DNA from: Halalkalibacter urbisdiaboli
GTDB lineage: Bacteria; Bacillota; Bacilli; Bacillales; Bacillaceae_D
NCBI RefSeq assembly: GCF_002156385.1
Contig: NZ_MVJM01000003.1
Coordinates: 414,751-478,750 of the forward strand
Length of the DNA: 64,000 nucleotides
Direction of reading: 5' to 3'
Positions within the stretch are counted from its first letter, which is position 1, and each line of letters begins with the position of its first letter. Of the stretch, positions 20,642-32,351 are shown piece after piece. Both the position numbers and the translations under genes were made by a program. Below the pieces are notes generated by a model. It saw nothing but the letters and a program-made list of their open reading frames with translations, had not been told where the DNA came from and ran no database searches.

Positions 20642-21256
20642 ATGAAAAAAGAAAAAGGATTATTAATCGTGTTGTCTGGCCCAGCAGGTGTTGGAAAAGG
20701 CACGGTTTGCGGAGCGCTTCGGAGAGAAAACACCTCAATCCAATACTCCGTTTCTGCAACAACTCGGGCACCAAGAGATGGAGAAGTTAATGGTGTAAAT
20801 TATTTCTTCAAAACGCGTGAACAATTTGAAACGATGATTGCAAACGATCAACTATTAGAATGGGCAGAATATGTTGGCAATTATTATGGAACACCGATTG
20901 ACTATGTACGTGAAACGATCAATAATGGTCAGGACATCATTCTTGAAATCGAAGTACAGGGTGCTTTGAAGGTTCGGGAACGTTTCCCGGAAGGTATTTT
21001 TATCTTTTTAATGCCTCCAAGTCTAGCCGAGTTAAGAAACCGTATTGTTGGTAGAGGAACTGAGACTGAGGATGTTATAGATAAACGAATGACTGTGGCT
21101 AGAGATGAAATTGAAATGATGAAGAGATATGACTACGTTGTTGAAAATGATCAAGTTCATCTAGCGGTTGAACGCATAAAGGCTATTGTCACTGCTGAAC
21201 ATTGCAAGCGAGAACGTCTTATTGAAAAATACAAAGAGTTAGTGGAGGTCAAATAA
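20642..21256 (+). CDS. gmk: Guanylate kinase
   Basis: Phosphorylates GMP to GDP, 204 residues. The P-loop is GPAGVGKGT (near residue 13), with Ala where most relatives have Ser. GMP-binding residues are in [21 protein letters not shown] (residues ~37 on), and the lid has [19 protein letters not shown] follows AGGAGG with good spacing. rpoZ begins one base after the stop, so the two are coupled. The 156-base gap after remA holds only A/T-rich sequence with no clear feature. Confidence 0.96.
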   Translation: MKKEKGLLIVLSGPAGVGKGTVCGALRRENTSIQYSVSATTRAPRDGEVNGVNYFFKTREQFETMIANDQLLEWAEYVGNYYGTPIDYVRETINNGQDIILEIEVQGALKVRERFPEGIFIFLMPPSLAELRNRIVGRGTETEDVIDKRMTVARDEIEMMKRYDYVVENDQVHLAVERIKAIVTAEHCKRERLIEKYKELVEVK

Positions 21257-21257
21257 T

Positions 21258-21479
21258 ATGTTATACCCTTCAATCGATTCCTTAATGGAAAAGTTAGATT
21301 CAAAATATACACTTGTCACCGTTTCTTCAAAAAGAGCTCGAGAAATTAAAGAAGACACGAAGCGCGGGCCACTTATTGCTCGTCCAAGCTCATATAAACC
21401 AGTTGGAATGGCCTTGGAGGAAATTGTTGAGGAACAGCTTCGTTTTGAACGTTTTGATACTGAATCAGAAAAAGAATAG
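21258..21479 (+). CDS. rpoZ: RNA polymerase omega subunit
   Basis: A 73-residue omega subunit that helps assembly of beta-prime into RNA polymerase. It shows the short Firmicutes pattern: [27 protein letters not shown] and [15 protein letters not shown]. It starts next to the gmk stop with GTGGAGGTC as ribosome site inside gmk, and is followed by a strong terminator that closes the transcript. Confidence 0.96.
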   Translation: MLYPSIDSLMEKLDSKYTLVTVSSKRAREIKEDTKRGPLIARPSSYKPVGMALEEIVEEQLRFERFDTESEKE

Positions 21480-21485
21480 TCTTTC

Positions 21486-21520
21486 AAAACAACCTATTTT
21501 GAATAAAAATAGGTTGTTTT
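21486..21520 (+). terminator. Intrinsic terminator after rpoZ
   Basis: AAAACAACCTATTTT pairs with AAAATAGGTTGTTTT around a five-base loop, ending in TTTT. Confidence 0.9.
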
Positions 21521-21554
21521 CATATCAGTTTGAACAGGGAAAGGTGGGAGAGGT

Positions 21555-22766
21555 TTGTTAACAAATAAGAAAATATTGTTATGTGTCTGTGGGGGAATCG
21601 CAGCATTTAAAGCAGCAGCTTTAACTAGTAAGCTTGTTCAAGAGGGAGCCTCCGTTAAAATCATTATGACTGAATCTGCTAAGGAATTTGTCACGCCACT
21701 TACCTTTCAAGCGCTATCACGTCAACCAGTGTATGATTATACGTTTTATGAACCAAATCCAGAGAATATTGCTCATATCGATCTTGCAGATTGGGCAGAT
21801 GTCGTCTTGATTGCACCTGCTACAGCAAATGTTATAGGCAAGCTAGCGAATGGGATAGCAGATGACATGTTAACGACGACACTCCTAGCTACGAAAGCAC
21901 CTGTCTATATAGCCCCAGCTATGAATGTAAATATGTATAACCATCAAGCTGTTCAAAAAAATATGCAGATATTAAGGCAGTACGGTTATCACTTTGTTGA
22001 GAGTGGAGAAGGCTTTTTAGCTTGTGGTTGGATTGGTAAAGGGAGATTAGCAGAGCCGGAGGACATTCTCGAAGTGTTGAAGAAGCATTTTCAACCAACG
22101 ATAGGGGGATTATCTGGAAAGCGTGTCGTCATTACAGCTGGTCCAACACAAGAAAAAATCGATCCTGTTCGTTATTTTACGAATCACTCTTCTGGAAAAA
22201 TGGGGTATGCGTTAGCGAAAGCAGCTAAGGAGCGTGGCGCGAACGTGCTCCTTATTTCTGGGCCTGTCACACTGTCACCTCCTTATGGTGTAGAAGTAGT
22301 CCCGGTGACATCGGCAAAAGACATGTATGAAGCTGTCATGACTCATTTTGAACAAGCGGACATTGTAATAAAGTCCGCTGCAGTTGCAGACTACCGCCCA
22401 AAGGAAACGTTTGAACAGAAACGAAAAAAGCAGCCGGGGGTTTGGAGTATCGAAATGGAGAGGACGACCGATATATTACAAACGCTTGGTGAACAAAAGG
22501 ACGCACAAATCCTTGTTGGCTTTGCAGCTGAATCGGAACAAGTTGAATTTTATGCGAAGGATAAGCTTAAAAGGAAAAACCTTGACATCATCATTGCCAA
22601 TGATATTTCCGCCGAAGGGGCTGGTTTTAAATCAGATACGAATATTGTGACGGTGATAACACGAGATCACCGTAAAAAGACGTACCCGCAGCTTTCAAAG
22701 GATGAGGTTTCATTTAATATATTAAATGAAATTGAGTTGTATATGGAAAGGAATGCTATTAAATGA
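21555..22766 (+). CDS. coaBC: Bifunctional phosphopantothenoylcysteine decarboxylase/synthetase
   Basis: A 403-residue CoaBC (Dfp) that makes 4'-phosphopantetheine for coenzyme A. The N-terminal FMN-dependent CoaC half has PAMNVNMY (near residue 118) and the substrate-clamp segment ACGWIGKGRLAEPEDI (near residue 156). The C-terminal CoaB half begins near residue 185 with VVITAGPTQEKIDPVRY and contains AAVADYRP. The start codon is TTG at 21555, preceded by GGTGGGAGAGG. The stop overlaps the priA start (ATGA), so the two are coupled. Confidence 0.95.
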   Translation: MLTNKKILLCVCGGIAAFKAAALTSKLVQEGASVKIIMTESAKEFVTPLTFQALSRQPVYDYTFYEPNPENIAHIDLADWADVVLIAPATANVIGKLANGIADDMLTTTLLATKAPVYIAPAMNVNMYNHQAVQKNMQILRQYGYHFVESGEGFLACGWIGKGRLAEPEDILEVLKKHFQPTIGGLSGKRVVITAGPTQEKIDPVRYFTNHSSGKMGYALAKAAKERGANVLLISGPVTLSPPYGVEVVPVTSAKDMYEAVMTHFEQADIVIKSAAVADYRPKETFEQKRKKQPGVWSIEMERTTDILQTLGEQKDAQILVGFAAESEQVEFYAKDKLKRKNLDIIIANDISAEGAGFKSDTNIVTVITRDHRKKTYPQLSKDEVSFNILNEIELYMERNAIK

Positions 22767-25174
22767 TAGCAAGAGTCATTGTAGATGTACCAGCATCTCA
22801 GACGGACCGACTATTTGATTATAAAATTCCTGAAAAATGGGTTGATTTCGTTCAACCGGGTATGCGTGTCATCGTTCCTTTTGGCCCAAGGCAAATCCAA
22901 GGCTTTGTTGTTGAACTAAGTGAAGGAACGAATGTTGACAAAGTAAAACCTTTGTCAGATGTGTTAGATATAACCCCTGTTTTAACAAATGAACTTATTT
23001 CTTTAGGAAATTGGTTAACGGAACAAACACTTTGTTTTAAAATATCTGCTTATCAAGTAATGCTACCTGCTGCATTACGGACAAAGGTAAAGAAAGAACT
23101 GCATCGGTCAGTTGCTGTTGAAAAGCTTGACCCGTTTATTAAGCCGCTGTTCAGTGAGAGCGCATGTGTTGATTGGGCGAAGGTAACAGAGGCATTCCCT
23201 ACTCAATTAAAAAAGGTTCAACAGCTAATTGAAAAAGGTGATCTTGAGGTTCGCTACATTGTAAAAGAAAAAGGTAATAAGAAGACAGAAAAGGTCATTT
23301 CGCTTGCCAATAAGGAAATGTCTTTGTCAGCCATTCTTGACCAAGTGTCAAAACGGGCTCAAAAGCAACGGGACGTTCTTGAATTTTTGTATGAGCAGGA
23401 GGGCCCTTTAAGAACCCAGGACTTACTTTCGCAATTAAAAATTAGCCGAGCAACATTAAAACCATTGTTAGAACAAGAAATCCTTGTAGAAAATGACAAT
23501 GAAATTTACCGTGATCCATTAATGGGAATTCAACATAAAAAAACCGAACCCCTCCCCCTTACACCTTCGCAACAATCTGTTATAACACCGATTATAGCGG
23601 CGCTTGAGGAGAAAAAGCATGTTCCGTTCCTATTACATGGAGTGACAGGGAGCGGAAAAACAGAAATCTACTTACAAGCCATTCAAGAGTCATTAAAAAC
23701 TGGACGTGAAGCGATCGTTCTCGTCCCTGAAATCGCGTTAACCCCACAAATGGTGGAACGATTTAAAGGGAGGTTTGGTTCTCTAGTAGCTGTTTTACAT
23801 TCAGGGTTATCAATGGGTGAAAAATACGATGAATGGCGGAAAATTCATCGAGGTGAAGTGAAAGTTGTTGTCGGAGCAAGGTCAGCTATCTTCGCTCCTT
23901 TTAAGAAGCTAGGGATTATTATTATCGATGAAGAACATGAGACAAGCTATAAACAGGAAGAAAATCCGCGTTATCATGCCCGTGAGGTTGCCCTATATCG
24001 TGGGCGTTATCATCAATGTCCGGTTGTTTTAGGTAGTGCGACCCCTTCTCTTGAATCGTTTGCTCGAGCAAAGAAGGAACTGTATACATTACTTCCTCTA
24101 CATGAACGTGTTGGGAATCGACCAATGCCAAAAGTAGATGTAGTAGATATGCGAGAAGAGTTAAGACTTGGGAATCGGTCGATGTTTTCTAGGGCATTAC
24201 TAGAAAAATTACAGGAACGTTTAAAACGAAATGAACAAAGTGTTTTATTTTTAAATCGACGTGGGTATTCAACGTTTGTCATGTGTCGAGACTGTGGATA
24301 TGTAGCAACCTGTAATCATTGTGATATTTCATTTACTTATCATCGAAGTCATCATGCACTTAAGTGTCATTATTGCGGGCACGAAGAACCGATGCCAAAG
24401 ACATGTCAATCATGTGAAAGTGAGCATATTCGCTTTTTTGGCTCTGGGACGCAAAAAGTTGAAGAAGAGTTGACGAGAGTTCTTCCAGAAGCTCGAGTAA
24501 TTCGAATGGATGTAGATACAACAAGGAGAAAAGGTGCCCACGAAAAATTACTGTCTGCTTTTGGTCAAGGGGAGGCGGATATTTTACTCGGAACGCAAAT
24601 GATTGCAAAAGGATTAGATTTTCCAAAAATAACGCTTGTCGGAGTGTTGGCGGCTGACTCTATGCTTCACATCCCTGATTTTCGTTCAGCGGAGCGAACA
24701 TTTCAATTAATGGAACAGGTAAGTGGTAGAGCGGGAAGGCATGATTTATTAGGCGAAGTTGTGATTCAAACCTATACGCCTGAGCATTATAGTATTGAGC
24801 TTGTTACATCACATAATTATGAGCACTATTTTCAGATGGAAATGCTTCAACGTAAAAGAGGTGGTTACCCACCATATTTTTATATGGTGCTAATCAATGT
24901 CTCACATCCGGAGTTAACAACCGTTATATCGGTAACGGAAAAAATCGCTCATTTTCTTAAAAGCGAGCTGTCCGAAGAGACAATGGTTTTAGGCCCAGTC
25001 GTGTCGCCAATTGCAAGGATAAAAGATAGATATCGCTATCAATGCATGATAAAATACAAAAATGAACCAAAATTGACCAAAACGCTACGCGATATACAGC
25101 AACATTACATAAGAGAAACAAATCAGGGACAACTACAAATTAGCATTGACCTGAATCCGTATTTGTTTATGTAA
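22763..25174 (+). CDS. priA: Primosomal protein N', replication restart helicase
   Basis: An 803-residue 3'-5' helicase that reloads the replicative helicase at stalled forks. The N-terminal DNA-binding domain (1-~110) is followed by a winged-helix region, then Walker [12 protein letters not shown] (near residue 294) and DEEH (near residue 392). Zinc cysteines occur in [13 protein letters not shown] and [17 protein letters not shown] (residues ~510-555), and helicase motif VI in QVSGRAGR. Start overlaps coaBC. In B. subtilis a deformylase gene comes next; here fmt follows after only 22 bases. Confidence 0.96.
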   Translation: MIARVIVDVPASQTDRLFDYKIPEKWVDFVQPGMRVIVPFGPRQIQGFVVELSEGTNVDKVKPLSDVLDITPVLTNELISLGNWLTEQTLCFKISAYQVMLPAALRTKVKKELHRSVAVEKLDPFIKPLFSESACVDWAKVTEAFPTQLKKVQQLIEKGDLEVRYIVKEKGNKKTEKVISLANKEMSLSAILDQVSKRAQKQRDVLEFLYEQEGPLRTQDLLSQLKISRATLKPLLEQEILVENDNEIYRDPLMGIQHKKTEPLPLTPSQQSVITPIIAALEEKKHVPFLLHGVTGSGKTEIYLQAIQESLKTGREAIVLVPEIALTPQMVERFKGRFGSLVAVLHSGLSMGEKYDEWRKIHRGEVKVVVGARSAIFAPFKKLGIIIIDEEHETSYKQEENPRYHAREVALYRGRYHQCPVVLGSATPSLESFARAKKELYTLLPLHERVGNRPMPKVDVVDMREELRLGNRSMFSRALLEKLQERLKRNEQSVLFLNRRGYSTFVMCRDCGYVATCNHCDISFTYHRSHHALKCHYCGHEEPMPKTCQSCESEHIRFFGSGTQKVEEELTRVLPEARVIRMDVDTTRRKGAHEKLLSAFGQGEADILLGTQMIAKGLDFPKITLVGVLAADSMLHIPDFRSAERTFQLMEQVSGRAGRHDLLGEVVIQTYTPEHYSIELVTSHNYEHYFQMEMLQRKRGGYPPYFYMVLINVSHPELTTVISVTEKIAHFLKSELSEETMVLGPVVSPIARIKDRYRYQCMIKYKNEPKLTKTLRDIQQHYIRETNQGQLQISIDLNPYLFM

Positions 25175-25196
25175 GAATGAAAGGCAGGATCTTAGT

Positions 25197-26144
25197 ATGA
25201 ATATTGTTTTTATGGGGACACCAGATTTTTCTGTTCCAGTTTTAAAGCAGTTAATAAATCAGTATAACGTAACAGCAGTTGTTACACAGCCTGATCGACC
25301 TGTAGGACGTAAAAAAGTGTTAACACCCCCACCCGTTAAAGCCGAAGCGTTAAAACACAATGTTTCAATCTTACAGCCGGAAAGAATTCGTGAAAGTGAT
25401 GAGATTGAACACGTTCTTTCACATAAACCAGATTTGATTGTAACTGCAGCTTTTGGTCAAATCTTACCAAAAGAGCTGCTTGACTATCCTAAATATGGTT
25501 GTATTAATGTTCATGCTTCATTACTACCTAAATATCGTGGAGGGGCCCCGATTCATCAAGCGATAATTGACGGTCAACAAGAATCAGGTGTCACGATTAT
25601 GTATATGGTGGAAAAGTTGGACGCTGGTGATATGATAAGTCAGGTCTCTGTACCAATCGAGGAACGCGATCATGTGGGGACATTACATGATAAGCTTAGT
25701 GAGGCTGGAGCAACCCTTTTAATGGAGACGATCCCTAAACTACTTGACGGAACGGCTTCCCCCGTAAAACAGAATGAAAATGAAGTGACGTTTGCTCGAA
25801 ATATTACTCGTGAAATGGAACTAATAGATTGGGGGAAAACTGGAGAAGATTTATATAATCAAGTAAGAGGCCTCCATCCATGGCCTGTTGCTTATACCAT
25901 TCTTGAAGGAAAACCTTTAAAGGTTTGGTGGGCTGAAAAAGTATCAAAGGGCCAACAGGGTGAACCGGGGACTATTTTGTCTATTGAAGAGGATGGCATG
26001 ATTGTCGCGACTGGAAATGAAACAGCTCTAAAGCTCATTGATATTCAGCCTTCAGGTAAGAAAAGAATGGATGCTGGTTCCTTTCTTAGAGGAGCCGGTT
26101 CACATCTTGTAAGTGGAATGAAGCTAGGAGTGGGACATGACTAA
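25197..26144 (+). CDS. fmt: Methionyl-tRNA formyltransferase
   Basis: Formylates initiator Met-tRNA using 10-formyl-THF, 315 residues. The N-terminal Rossmann domain begins [16 protein letters not shown]. The folate/catalytic region is [20 protein letters not shown] (residues ~107-126), containing the conserved Asn, His and the tRNA-contacting loop. The C-terminal domain (from ~205; [16 protein letters not shown]) is complete. It overlaps rsmB by eight bases. Confidence 0.96.
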   Translation: MNIVFMGTPDFSVPVLKQLINQYNVTAVVTQPDRPVGRKKVLTPPPVKAEALKHNVSILQPERIRESDEIEHVLSHKPDLIVTAAFGQILPKELLDYPKYGCINVHASLLPKYRGGAPIHQAIIDGQQESGVTIMYMVEKLDAGDMISQVSVPIEERDHVGTLHDKLSEAGATLLMETIPKLLDGTASPVKQNENEVTFARNITREMELIDWGKTGEDLYNQVRGLHPWPVAYTILEGKPLKVWWAEKVSKGQQGEPGTILSIEEDGMIVATGNETALKLIDIQPSGKKRMDAGSFLRGAGSHLVSGMKLGVGHD

Positions 26145-27483
26145 ACAAGTTCGTGAGGTAGCAGTTGAAGTGCTACTACAAATCGAGAAAAACCAGGCAT
26201 ATAGTAACCTATTATTAAATCAAACAGTCAATCGAACAAAGCTCGAGCGGCGAGACATTGGATTATTAACTGAATTAGTTTATGGAACAATTCAACGTCG
26301 AGATATGCTGGACTTCTTTTTGACCCCATTTGTAAAAAAAGGTCTCCATACTTTAGAAGACTGGGTCAGGATTTTGTTACGATTATCTGTTTATCAATTA
26401 GCTTACCTTGACCGCGTACCAGATCGGGCAGTTGTCCACGAGGCGGTTAATATCGCGAAAAAACGTGGGCACAAAGGAATTAGTGGTATGGTCAATGGGG
26501 TATTAAGGTCAATTCAACGCGAAGGTCTTCCAACATTTGAAACAATTACGGACCCAATAGAAAGACTTGCCATTGAAACAAGTCACCCCCTTTGGCTAGT
26601 AAAGCGCTGGGTTGAACAATATGGGTTTGAAGAAACGACTTTAATATGTCAGTCAAGTCTGATTCCCCCGTCGGTAACGGTTCGTGTAAATCGGATAAAG
26701 GCTACGCCCGAAGAAGTAATTGAGAAATTAGCACATGAAGATATTACTGCTAGAAAAGGGGAACTTTCTGAAGACGCGATTGTCATTGAATCGGGAAATG
26801 TATTTGAGACGGCGGTATTTAAGGACGGTTTTGTAACGGTTCAGGATGAAAGTTCTATGCTCGTAGGTCGTGCCCTTGGAGCTTTAAGTGGGATGTCAGT
26901 GCTTGATGCATGTGCAGCACCAGGGGGGAAATCCACTCATATTGCGGAGCAGATGGATAATATGGGGAGGCTGTTTTCAGTCGATTTGCATGAGCATAAA
27001 GTTAAGCTGATTGTAGAGCAGGCAAATCGTTTAGGACTGTCGATGATTGAAACAAAGGTGTCTGATTCTAGGAAGTTAGATACGATTTTTGAGAAAGAAA
27101 CATTTGATCGGATATTAATTGATGCACCGTGTAGTGGATTTGGTGTTATTCGACGTAAGCCTGATATTAAGTGGGCAAAAAGAGAAAAAGATATTGACGC
27201 AATTAAGCGAATTCAGCAAGAGATTTTAACGGCCGTGGCACCATACTTGAAAAAAGGTGGGACGCTTGTATATAGTACTTGTACTGTGGATAAAGATGAA
27301 AATGAGGAAACCGTTCGGGAATTCCTTACAAAGCATCATGATTTTGTGCATGACGATACGCTACAGGAGCGGTTACCGGAAAAGGTCGTTGCATCCTCTA
27401 GATACCAATCTGGAATGGTTACGATTCTACCACACGATTTTCAATCAGATGGTTTTTTCATTGCGGGTTTTAAAAAAAAGTGA
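26137..27483 (+). CDS. rsmB: 16S rRNA (cytosine-967) C5-methyltransferase
   Basis: A 448-residue RsmB (Sun/YloM). The N-terminal NusB-like helical domain (1-~140) binds RNA. The SAM domain has [17 protein letters not shown] (near residue 253), the motif IV Cys in [13 protein letters not shown] (near residue 330) and the catalytic Cys in VYSTCTV (near residue 382). ATG lies within the end of fmt after GGAGTGGG. This fits the fmt-rsmB-rlmN operon order of Bacillus. Confidence 0.95.
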   Translation: MTKQVREVAVEVLLQIEKNQAYSNLLLNQTVNRTKLERRDIGLLTELVYGTIQRRDMLDFFLTPFVKKGLHTLEDWVRILLRLSVYQLAYLDRVPDRAVVHEAVNIAKKRGHKGISGMVNGVLRSIQREGLPTFETITDPIERLAIETSHPLWLVKRWVEQYGFEETTLICQSSLIPPSVTVRVNRIKATPEEVIEKLAHEDITARKGELSEDAIVIESGNVFETAVFKDGFVTVQDESSMLVGRALGALSGMSVLDACAAPGGKSTHIAEQMDNMGRLFSVDLHEHKVKLIVEQANRLGLSMIETKVSDSRKLDTIFEKETFDRILIDAPCSGFGVIRRKPDIKWAKREKDIDAIKRIQQEILTAVAPYLKKGGTLVYSTCTVDKDENEETVREFLTKHHDFVHDDTLQERLPEKVVASSRYQSGMVTILPHDFQSDGFFIAGFKKK

Positions 27484-27508
27484 AATATAGAGCGAAAGGT
27501 GTGTCATT

Positions 27509-28597
27509 GTGGAAGAACTAAAAAAAGAAGTTGAACGACCGGAAACTAGTCAACTTCGTTCGATTTACTCTCTACAATTAGAGGAATTACAAAGCTGGCT
27601 AAAGGAACAAGGGGAGCCGAAGTTTCGTGCAACTCAAATTTTTGAATGGCTCTATCAAAAAAGAGTCGTAAATTTTGAAGAGATGTCAAACTTATCAAAG
27701 GATTTGCGAACGAAATTAGCGAATCATTTTATGTTGACAACATTAAAAACGGTCACCCAACAAACATCGTCTGATGGAACTGTAAAGTTTTTATTTGAAC
27801 TACATGATGGTTTTTCTATCGAGACCGTCGTTATGCGTCATGATTATGGGAACAGTGTATGTGTAACAACTCAAGTTGGTTGTCGGTTAGGGTGTACATT
27901 CTGTGCATCAACATTAGGTGGGTTAAAACGGAATTTAGAAGCCGGTGAAATTGTTGCTCAAGTACTCGAGGCTCAAAGAGTAATGGATGAACTAGGAGAG
28001 CGTGTAAGTTCTGTCGTGGTAATGGGAATTGGTGAACCGTTTGACAATTACAATGAACTATTATCGTTCTTAAAAACGATAAACCATGAAAAGGGTTTAA
28101 ATATCGGTGCTCGCCATATTACCGTGTCAACAAGTGGGGTTGTTCCAAAAATCTATCAGTTTGCAGATGAAAAAATGCAAATTAATTTTGCAATTTCTCT
28201 TCATGCGCCAAATACGGAAATTCGTAGCAAATTAATGCCAGTAAACCGTGCATGGCCTTTGCCTAAGTTAATGGAATCAATTCGCTATTATATTGAAACA
28301 ACTGGAAGACGTGTTTCCTTTGAGTACGGCTTATTCGGTGGAGTAAATGACCAAGTCGAGCATGCCGAAGAACTAGCTGACTTAATTAAGGGGATAAAGT
28401 GCCATGTGAACTTGATTCCAGTAAACTATGTGTTAGAGCGCGACTATGTACGTACACCTCGGGAGCAAATCTTTGCCTTTGAAAAAATATTAAAAAAACG
28501 TGGTGTCAACGTTACGATTCGTCGCGAGCAAGGGCATGATATTGATGCTGCCTGTGGCCAACTTCGCGCTAAGGAGAGAAAAGAAGAGACGAGGTGA
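27509..28597 (+). CDS. rlmN: Dual-specificity RNA methyltransferase RlmN
   Basis: Radical-SAM enzyme methylating C2 of A2503 in 23S rRNA and A37 of some tRNAs, 362 residues. The iron-sulfur motif is Cys125-x3-Cys129-x2-Cys132 ([12 protein letters not shown]). SAM contacts include [16 protein letters not shown], and the C-terminal DIDAACGQL carries the second catalytic Cys. GTG start at 27509 follows GCGAAAGGTG. prpC begins six bases after its stop. Confidence 0.96.
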   Translation: MEELKKEVERPETSQLRSIYSLQLEELQSWLKEQGEPKFRATQIFEWLYQKRVVNFEEMSNLSKDLRTKLANHFMLTTLKTVTQQTSSDGTVKFLFELHDGFSIETVVMRHDYGNSVCVTTQVGCRLGCTFCASTLGGLKRNLEAGEIVAQVLEAQRVMDELGERVSSVVVMGIGEPFDNYNELLSFLKTINHEKGLNIGARHITVSTSGVVPKIYQFADEKMQINFAISLHAPNTEIRSKLMPVNRAWPLPKLMESIRYYIETTGRRVSFEYGLFGGVNDQVEHAEELADLIKGIKCHVNLIPVNYVLERDYVRTPREQIFAFEKILKKRGVNVTIRREQGHDIDAACGQLRAKERKEETR

Positions 28598-28603
28598 TCG
28601 GGA

Positions 28604-29353
28604 GTGGAGAAAAAGTTTACGTTCAGAACAGATGTAGGACAAGTGCGCTCACATAATGAAGATAATGGTGGTATTTTTACGAACCAGATAGGCATCTTAG
28701 CTGTTGTGGCCGATGGAATGGGTGGACACCGGGCAGGGGATGTCGCTAGTTCAATGACAATAACCTTATTGAAAGAAGCGTGGGAACAGCATCCAGCTCT
28801 TAAGACGGTTGTAGAAGCTGAGACATGGTTAAAAGAGCAATTTACATTAGTAAATGACGCTCTTTTTCAACATGCAAGTGAGCATGAAGAGTGTCAAGGT
28901 ATGGGGACAACGTTAGTTGCTGCAATATGTACGGATGATTTTATTACAATAGGCCATATTGGTGACAGCCGAGCCTATCTATCGAATGAATACGGCTTTT
29001 CTGTCAAAACAGACGATCATTCACTTGTTCATGAACTTGTTCGAACAGGGCAAATATCAGAGGAAGAAGCTGAACATCATCCTAGAAAGAATGTCCTGCT
29101 ACGTGCGTTAGGTACAGAACGAGATATTAAAATTGATATCCTTACTCTACAAGCTGATGAATATCAAACACTGATGCTTTGTTCAGATGGGTTATCAAAT
29201 AAACTAACGACCGATGAAATGAATGATGTTCTTCAGGGTGAAGGGACGCTTGAACAAAAGGCGGATTCATTTATTAAGATAGCGAACGAACGTGGTGGAG
29301 AGGATAATATCTCAGTGGCACTCATTCAATATTTGAATGAGAGTAAAAGGTGA
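28604..29353 (+). CDS. prpC: PP2C-type protein phosphatase PrpC (Stp)
   Basis: A 249-residue PPM phosphatase that reverses phosphorylation by PrkC. Metal-binding motifs are intact: RTDVGQVRSHNEDN (near residue 6), VADGMGGHRAGDVAS (near residue 33), GHIGDSRAYL (near residue 120), LCSDGLSN (near residue 193) and EDNISVALI near the C-terminus. GTG start with GAGGTGATC upstream. Its stop lies within the ribosome site of prkC, coupling the phosphatase and kinase. Confidence 0.96.
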   Translation: MEKKFTFRTDVGQVRSHNEDNGGIFTNQIGILAVVADGMGGHRAGDVASSMTITLLKEAWEQHPALKTVVEAETWLKEQFTLVNDALFQHASEHEECQGMGTTLVAAICTDDFITIGHIGDSRAYLSNEYGFSVKTDDHSLVHELVRTGQISEEEAEHHPRKNVLLRALGTERDIKIDILTLQADEYQTLMLCSDGLSNKLTTDEMNDVLQGEGTLEQKADSFIKIANERGGEDNISVALIQYLNESKR

Positions 29354-29358
29354 AGCCT

Positions 29359-31356
29359 ATGATTGGAGAAAGAATTAGCGGTCGTTATCAAATCCTTGAA
29401 ACCATCGGCGGGGGCGGAATGGCAAATGTATATAAAGCATTGGATGTTATTCTAGACCGTCATGTTGCAGTGAAAGTATTACAACCACAGTTTTCAGATG
29501 ACGAGCAATTTATTAAACGATTTCGTCGTGAAGCACAAGCTGCAACAAGCTTAGCTCACCCTAATGTCGTTAGTATTTATGATGTGGGTGAAGAAGGAAA
29601 TATTTATTATATTGTTATGGAATACGTAAGAGGACAAACCTTGAAAGAAATGATCCAGAAAAACGGTCCTCTTCCAGTAGAGCAAGCATTGAATTTTTTT
29701 GAACAAATGATGTCGGCATTATCTCATGCACACGCAAATCAAATTGTCCATCGTGATATTAAACCTCATAACATTTTAGTTTCTGAAGAAGGGGTTGTTA
29801 AGGTAACTGATTTTGGTATTGCACGTGCGATGTCATCCGCAACAATAACACATACGAATTCTGTAATGGGTTCGGTGCACTATTTATCCCCTGAGCAAGC
29901 AAGGGGAGGGCATGTAACGAATAAATCAGATATTTATTCGTTAGGAATCGTTTTATATGAAATGGTGACCGGCACGCTTCCTTTCTCTGGAGATACTGCT
30001 GTGTCCATTGCGATAAAACATCTCCAAAATGAAATTCCATCGGCAAAAGCCATCGTCCCAGCTCTACCACAGAGTGTCGAGAATATTATCCGAAAAGCAA
30101 CGGTAAAAGATCCACTTAAACGTTATGAATCCATTCACGAGATGGAAGAGGATGTTGAAACAGCCCTCGAGCCTAGACGTATACACGAGAAGCCGTTTGT
30201 TTTAGAACATGAAGACGAAGAAGCGACAAAGGCGATTCCGATTGTCGGGAAAATGACAAGCCATGATCCGGATCAAACGATTGTTAACACTCCGAAGGAA
30301 AATCGGTCGTTAGAAGAGACGGGAGCGGAAGAGAAACAAGATAAAAAGAATAGAAAAAAGTGGTTTTTTGTCCCTATAATCATTCTTACTTTATTTATTG
30401 TGTCTGCCATAGTAGCCTTCGCGTTACTGCCGAATCTTCTAAAGGTTGATGAAGTTGAAGTTCCTGATGTAACAGAGTTATCATACGATGAAGCTGAAGA
30501 ACAACTTATAGCCTTAAATTTAATCGTTAAACGTGAGGATGTCCCTGATGAAACCGTCCCTTTAGACCATGTCGTACGACAAAATCCACGTCCGGGCTCA
30601 ATGGTGAAGGAGCAGGCTACTGTTAGATTATATGTAAGTTCAGGTAAGGAACAGGTGAAAGTTGAAAACTATGTAGGACTGGAAATTGACCGTGCAGAGT
30701 CGATGCTCAAGTCCCTAGATTTTAATGTAGAGAGGATTGAACGTGAAACGGATGAGCAATCGCCGGGGGTAGTCCTGTCCCAATCGCCAGTTGAGGGAGA
30801 GATGGTCGTTGCAGAAGAAACAACGATTTATTTGACATATAGTGTCGAGCCGCAGATTCGCTTAAATAATCTTGAAGGTGAAACGGATGAGCGAGTACGC
30901 GATTACTTTAACCGAGTTGAGTTGCGGGGACGCTTCCAAATGCAGCATCATGACCAGGTTGAAAAAGGTCGCGTAATTTCCCAAGATCCTGCTCCTTTTA
31001 CGATGTTGCATAAGGGTGATGAGGTAAAGGTAGTCATATCGGAAGGGCCGAAACCAGAACAAGAGCCGGTTCAACCTCCAGCAGAGTCGGAAGAAGAGCA
31101 AACGAGGTTGTTTGAGGTTAACCAGCCTGTTGAGGTTAAGGAAGAAGATCGTGAAGCAGGGAAAACATACACGATTCGTATCGTGTATCGCGATTTCACA
31201 ACGGATGGTCAAGAGCGTCAGTTTGTCGATGAGACAATCAATGAATCGAAAAAATATACGATCCCACTTCGTGTAAGCCGAAGTCAAAGTGGTTCATTTG
31301 AAGTATACGTTAATGATGAACTAGCACATAAATCAAAGGAATATACGTACGAATAA
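29359..31356 (+). CDS. prkC: Serine/threonine protein kinase PrkC with PASTA domains
   Basis: A 665-residue membrane kinase that senses muropeptides and controls germination, cell wall and stationary-phase functions in Bacillus. The kinase domain has GGGGMANVY, Lys39 in AVKVLQ, HRDIKPHN with Asp133, DFG at 151 and an activation loop TITHTNS. A juxtamembrane acidic stretch precedes one transmembrane helix (~335-357). Outside are three PASTA repeats (from ~370) and a C-terminal beta-rich tail. The ATG at 29359 matches the family start and is well spaced from AAAGGTGA; a GTG at 29350 would add three residues. Confidence 0.96.
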   Translation: MIGERISGRYQILETIGGGGMANVYKALDVILDRHVAVKVLQPQFSDDEQFIKRFRREAQAATSLAHPNVVSIYDVGEEGNIYYIVMEYVRGQTLKEMIQKNGPLPVEQALNFFEQMMSALSHAHANQIVHRDIKPHNILVSEEGVVKVTDFGIARAMSSATITHTNSVMGSVHYLSPEQARGGHVTNKSDIYSLGIVLYEMVTGTLPFSGDTAVSIAIKHLQNEIPSAKAIVPALPQSVENIIRKATVKDPLKRYESIHEMEEDVETALEPRRIHEKPFVLEHEDEEATKAIPIVGKMTSHDPDQTIVNTPKENRSLEETGAEEKQDKKNRKKWFFVPIIILTLFIVSAIVAFALLPNLLKVDEVEVPDVTELSYDEAEEQLIALNLIVKREDVPDETVPLDHVVRQNPRPGSMVKEQATVRLYVSSGKEQVKVENYVGLEIDRAESMLKSLDFNVERIERETDEQSPGVVLSQSPVEGEMVVAEETTIYLTYSVEPQIRLNNLEGETDERVRDYFNRVELRGRFQMQHHDQVEKGRVISQDPAPFTMLHKGDEVKVVISEGPKPEQEPVQPPAESEEEQTRLFEVNQPVEVKEEDREAGKTYTIRIVYRDFTTDGQERQFVDETINESKKYTIPLRVSRSQSGSFEVYVNDELAHKSKEYTYE

Positions 31357-31382
31357 GCCGCAGAATCTTTGTAAAAAAGAAC

Positions 31383-31420
31383 AGGAGCACCCTAAAAGAT
31401 AATGGATTAGGGCTCCTCTT
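31383..31420 (+). terminator. Intrinsic terminator after prkC
   Basis: AGGAGC-CCTAA pairs with TTAGGGCTCCT with a small bulge in the 5' arm, followed by a T-rich stretch. Confidence 0.78.
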
Positions 31421-31463
31421 CTTCGGTTCTTGTTAGTATTTGTGAATAAATAGGAGGTCATGC

Positions 31464-32351
31464 ATGGCAACAGGAATGATTGTAAAGGCGTTAAGTGGAT
31501 TTTACTATGTTCAAAGTGAAGATGGTTTTTTCCAATGTCGCGGTAGGGGGAATTTTCGTAAACGTAATATTAAACCTCTTGTCGGAGATGAAGTTGAGTT
31601 TGAGGCTGAGAATCGTACTGATGGTTACATACTCGAAGTGTTTGAACGAAAAAATGAATTAATTCGTCCTCCAATATCAAATGTTGATCAAGCATTGCTC
31701 GTTTTCTCAGCTTTAGAACCTGATTTCAGTACGCTCTTATTAGATCGTTTTCTAGTGCATATTGAGGCAAATGAAATTGAGCCGATGATTATTATTAGCA
31801 AAACAGATTTATTGACAGATGATCAACGAGCGGAGATGGTGAAGTATAAACGAGATTATGAAAACATCGGATATAATGTACTTTTTACATCAACAGTAGC
31901 AGAGGATGGAGTTGCAGACATTTTTCCGTATCTTAAGAACAAAGTCTCAGTTATAGCTGGCCAATCAGGTGTTGGGAAATCATCTCTTTTAAACAGTTTA
32001 AAACCGACACTTGAAATTGAAACAAATGAAATCTCTACCCACTTAGGTCGAGGTAAGCATACAACAAGACATGTTGAACTTTTATCCATAGGGGAAGGGC
32101 TAATCGCTGATACACCTGGTTTTAGTTCTTTGGAATTTCATGAGATGGATGCGGAAGATTTATCACTTTGTTTTCCTGAAATGGCTGAACGTGTTCCTGA
32201 TTGCAAATTTCGTGGTTGTACGCATACTTCCGAACCTCACTGCGCAGTAAAGCAGGCGTTAGAGAACGGAGAAATTATTCAGTATCGATATGATCATTAT
32301 CAACAATTTTTAGAAGAAGTAAAGAACCAGAAGCGGAGGTATGACAGGTGA
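31464..32351 (+). CDS. rsgA: Ribosome small subunit GTPase RsgA (CpgA)
   Basis: A 295-residue circularly permuted GTPase for late 30S maturation; CpgA in B. subtilis also affects cell wall. An N-terminal OB fold (1-~65) precedes a GTPase domain in which G4 (ISKTDLL) comes before G1 ([12 protein letters not shown], near residue 165) and G3 (DTPGFS). The C-terminal zinc motif is visible as [17 protein letters not shown] follows AGGAGGTC. It overlaps rpe by four bases. Confidence 0.96.
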   Translation: MATGMIVKALSGFYYVQSEDGFFQCRGRGNFRKRNIKPLVGDEVEFEAENRTDGYILEVFERKNELIRPPISNVDQALLVFSALEPDFSTLLLDRFLVHIEANEIEPMIIISKTDLLTDDQRAEMVKYKRDYENIGYNVLFTSTVAEDGVADIFPYLKNKVSVIAGQSGVGKSSLLNSLKPTLEIETNEISTHLGRGKHTTRHVELLSIGEGLIADTPGFSSLEFHEMDAEDLSLCFPEMAERVPDCKFRGCTHTSEPHCAVKQALENGEIIQYRYDHYQQFLEEVKNQKRRYDR

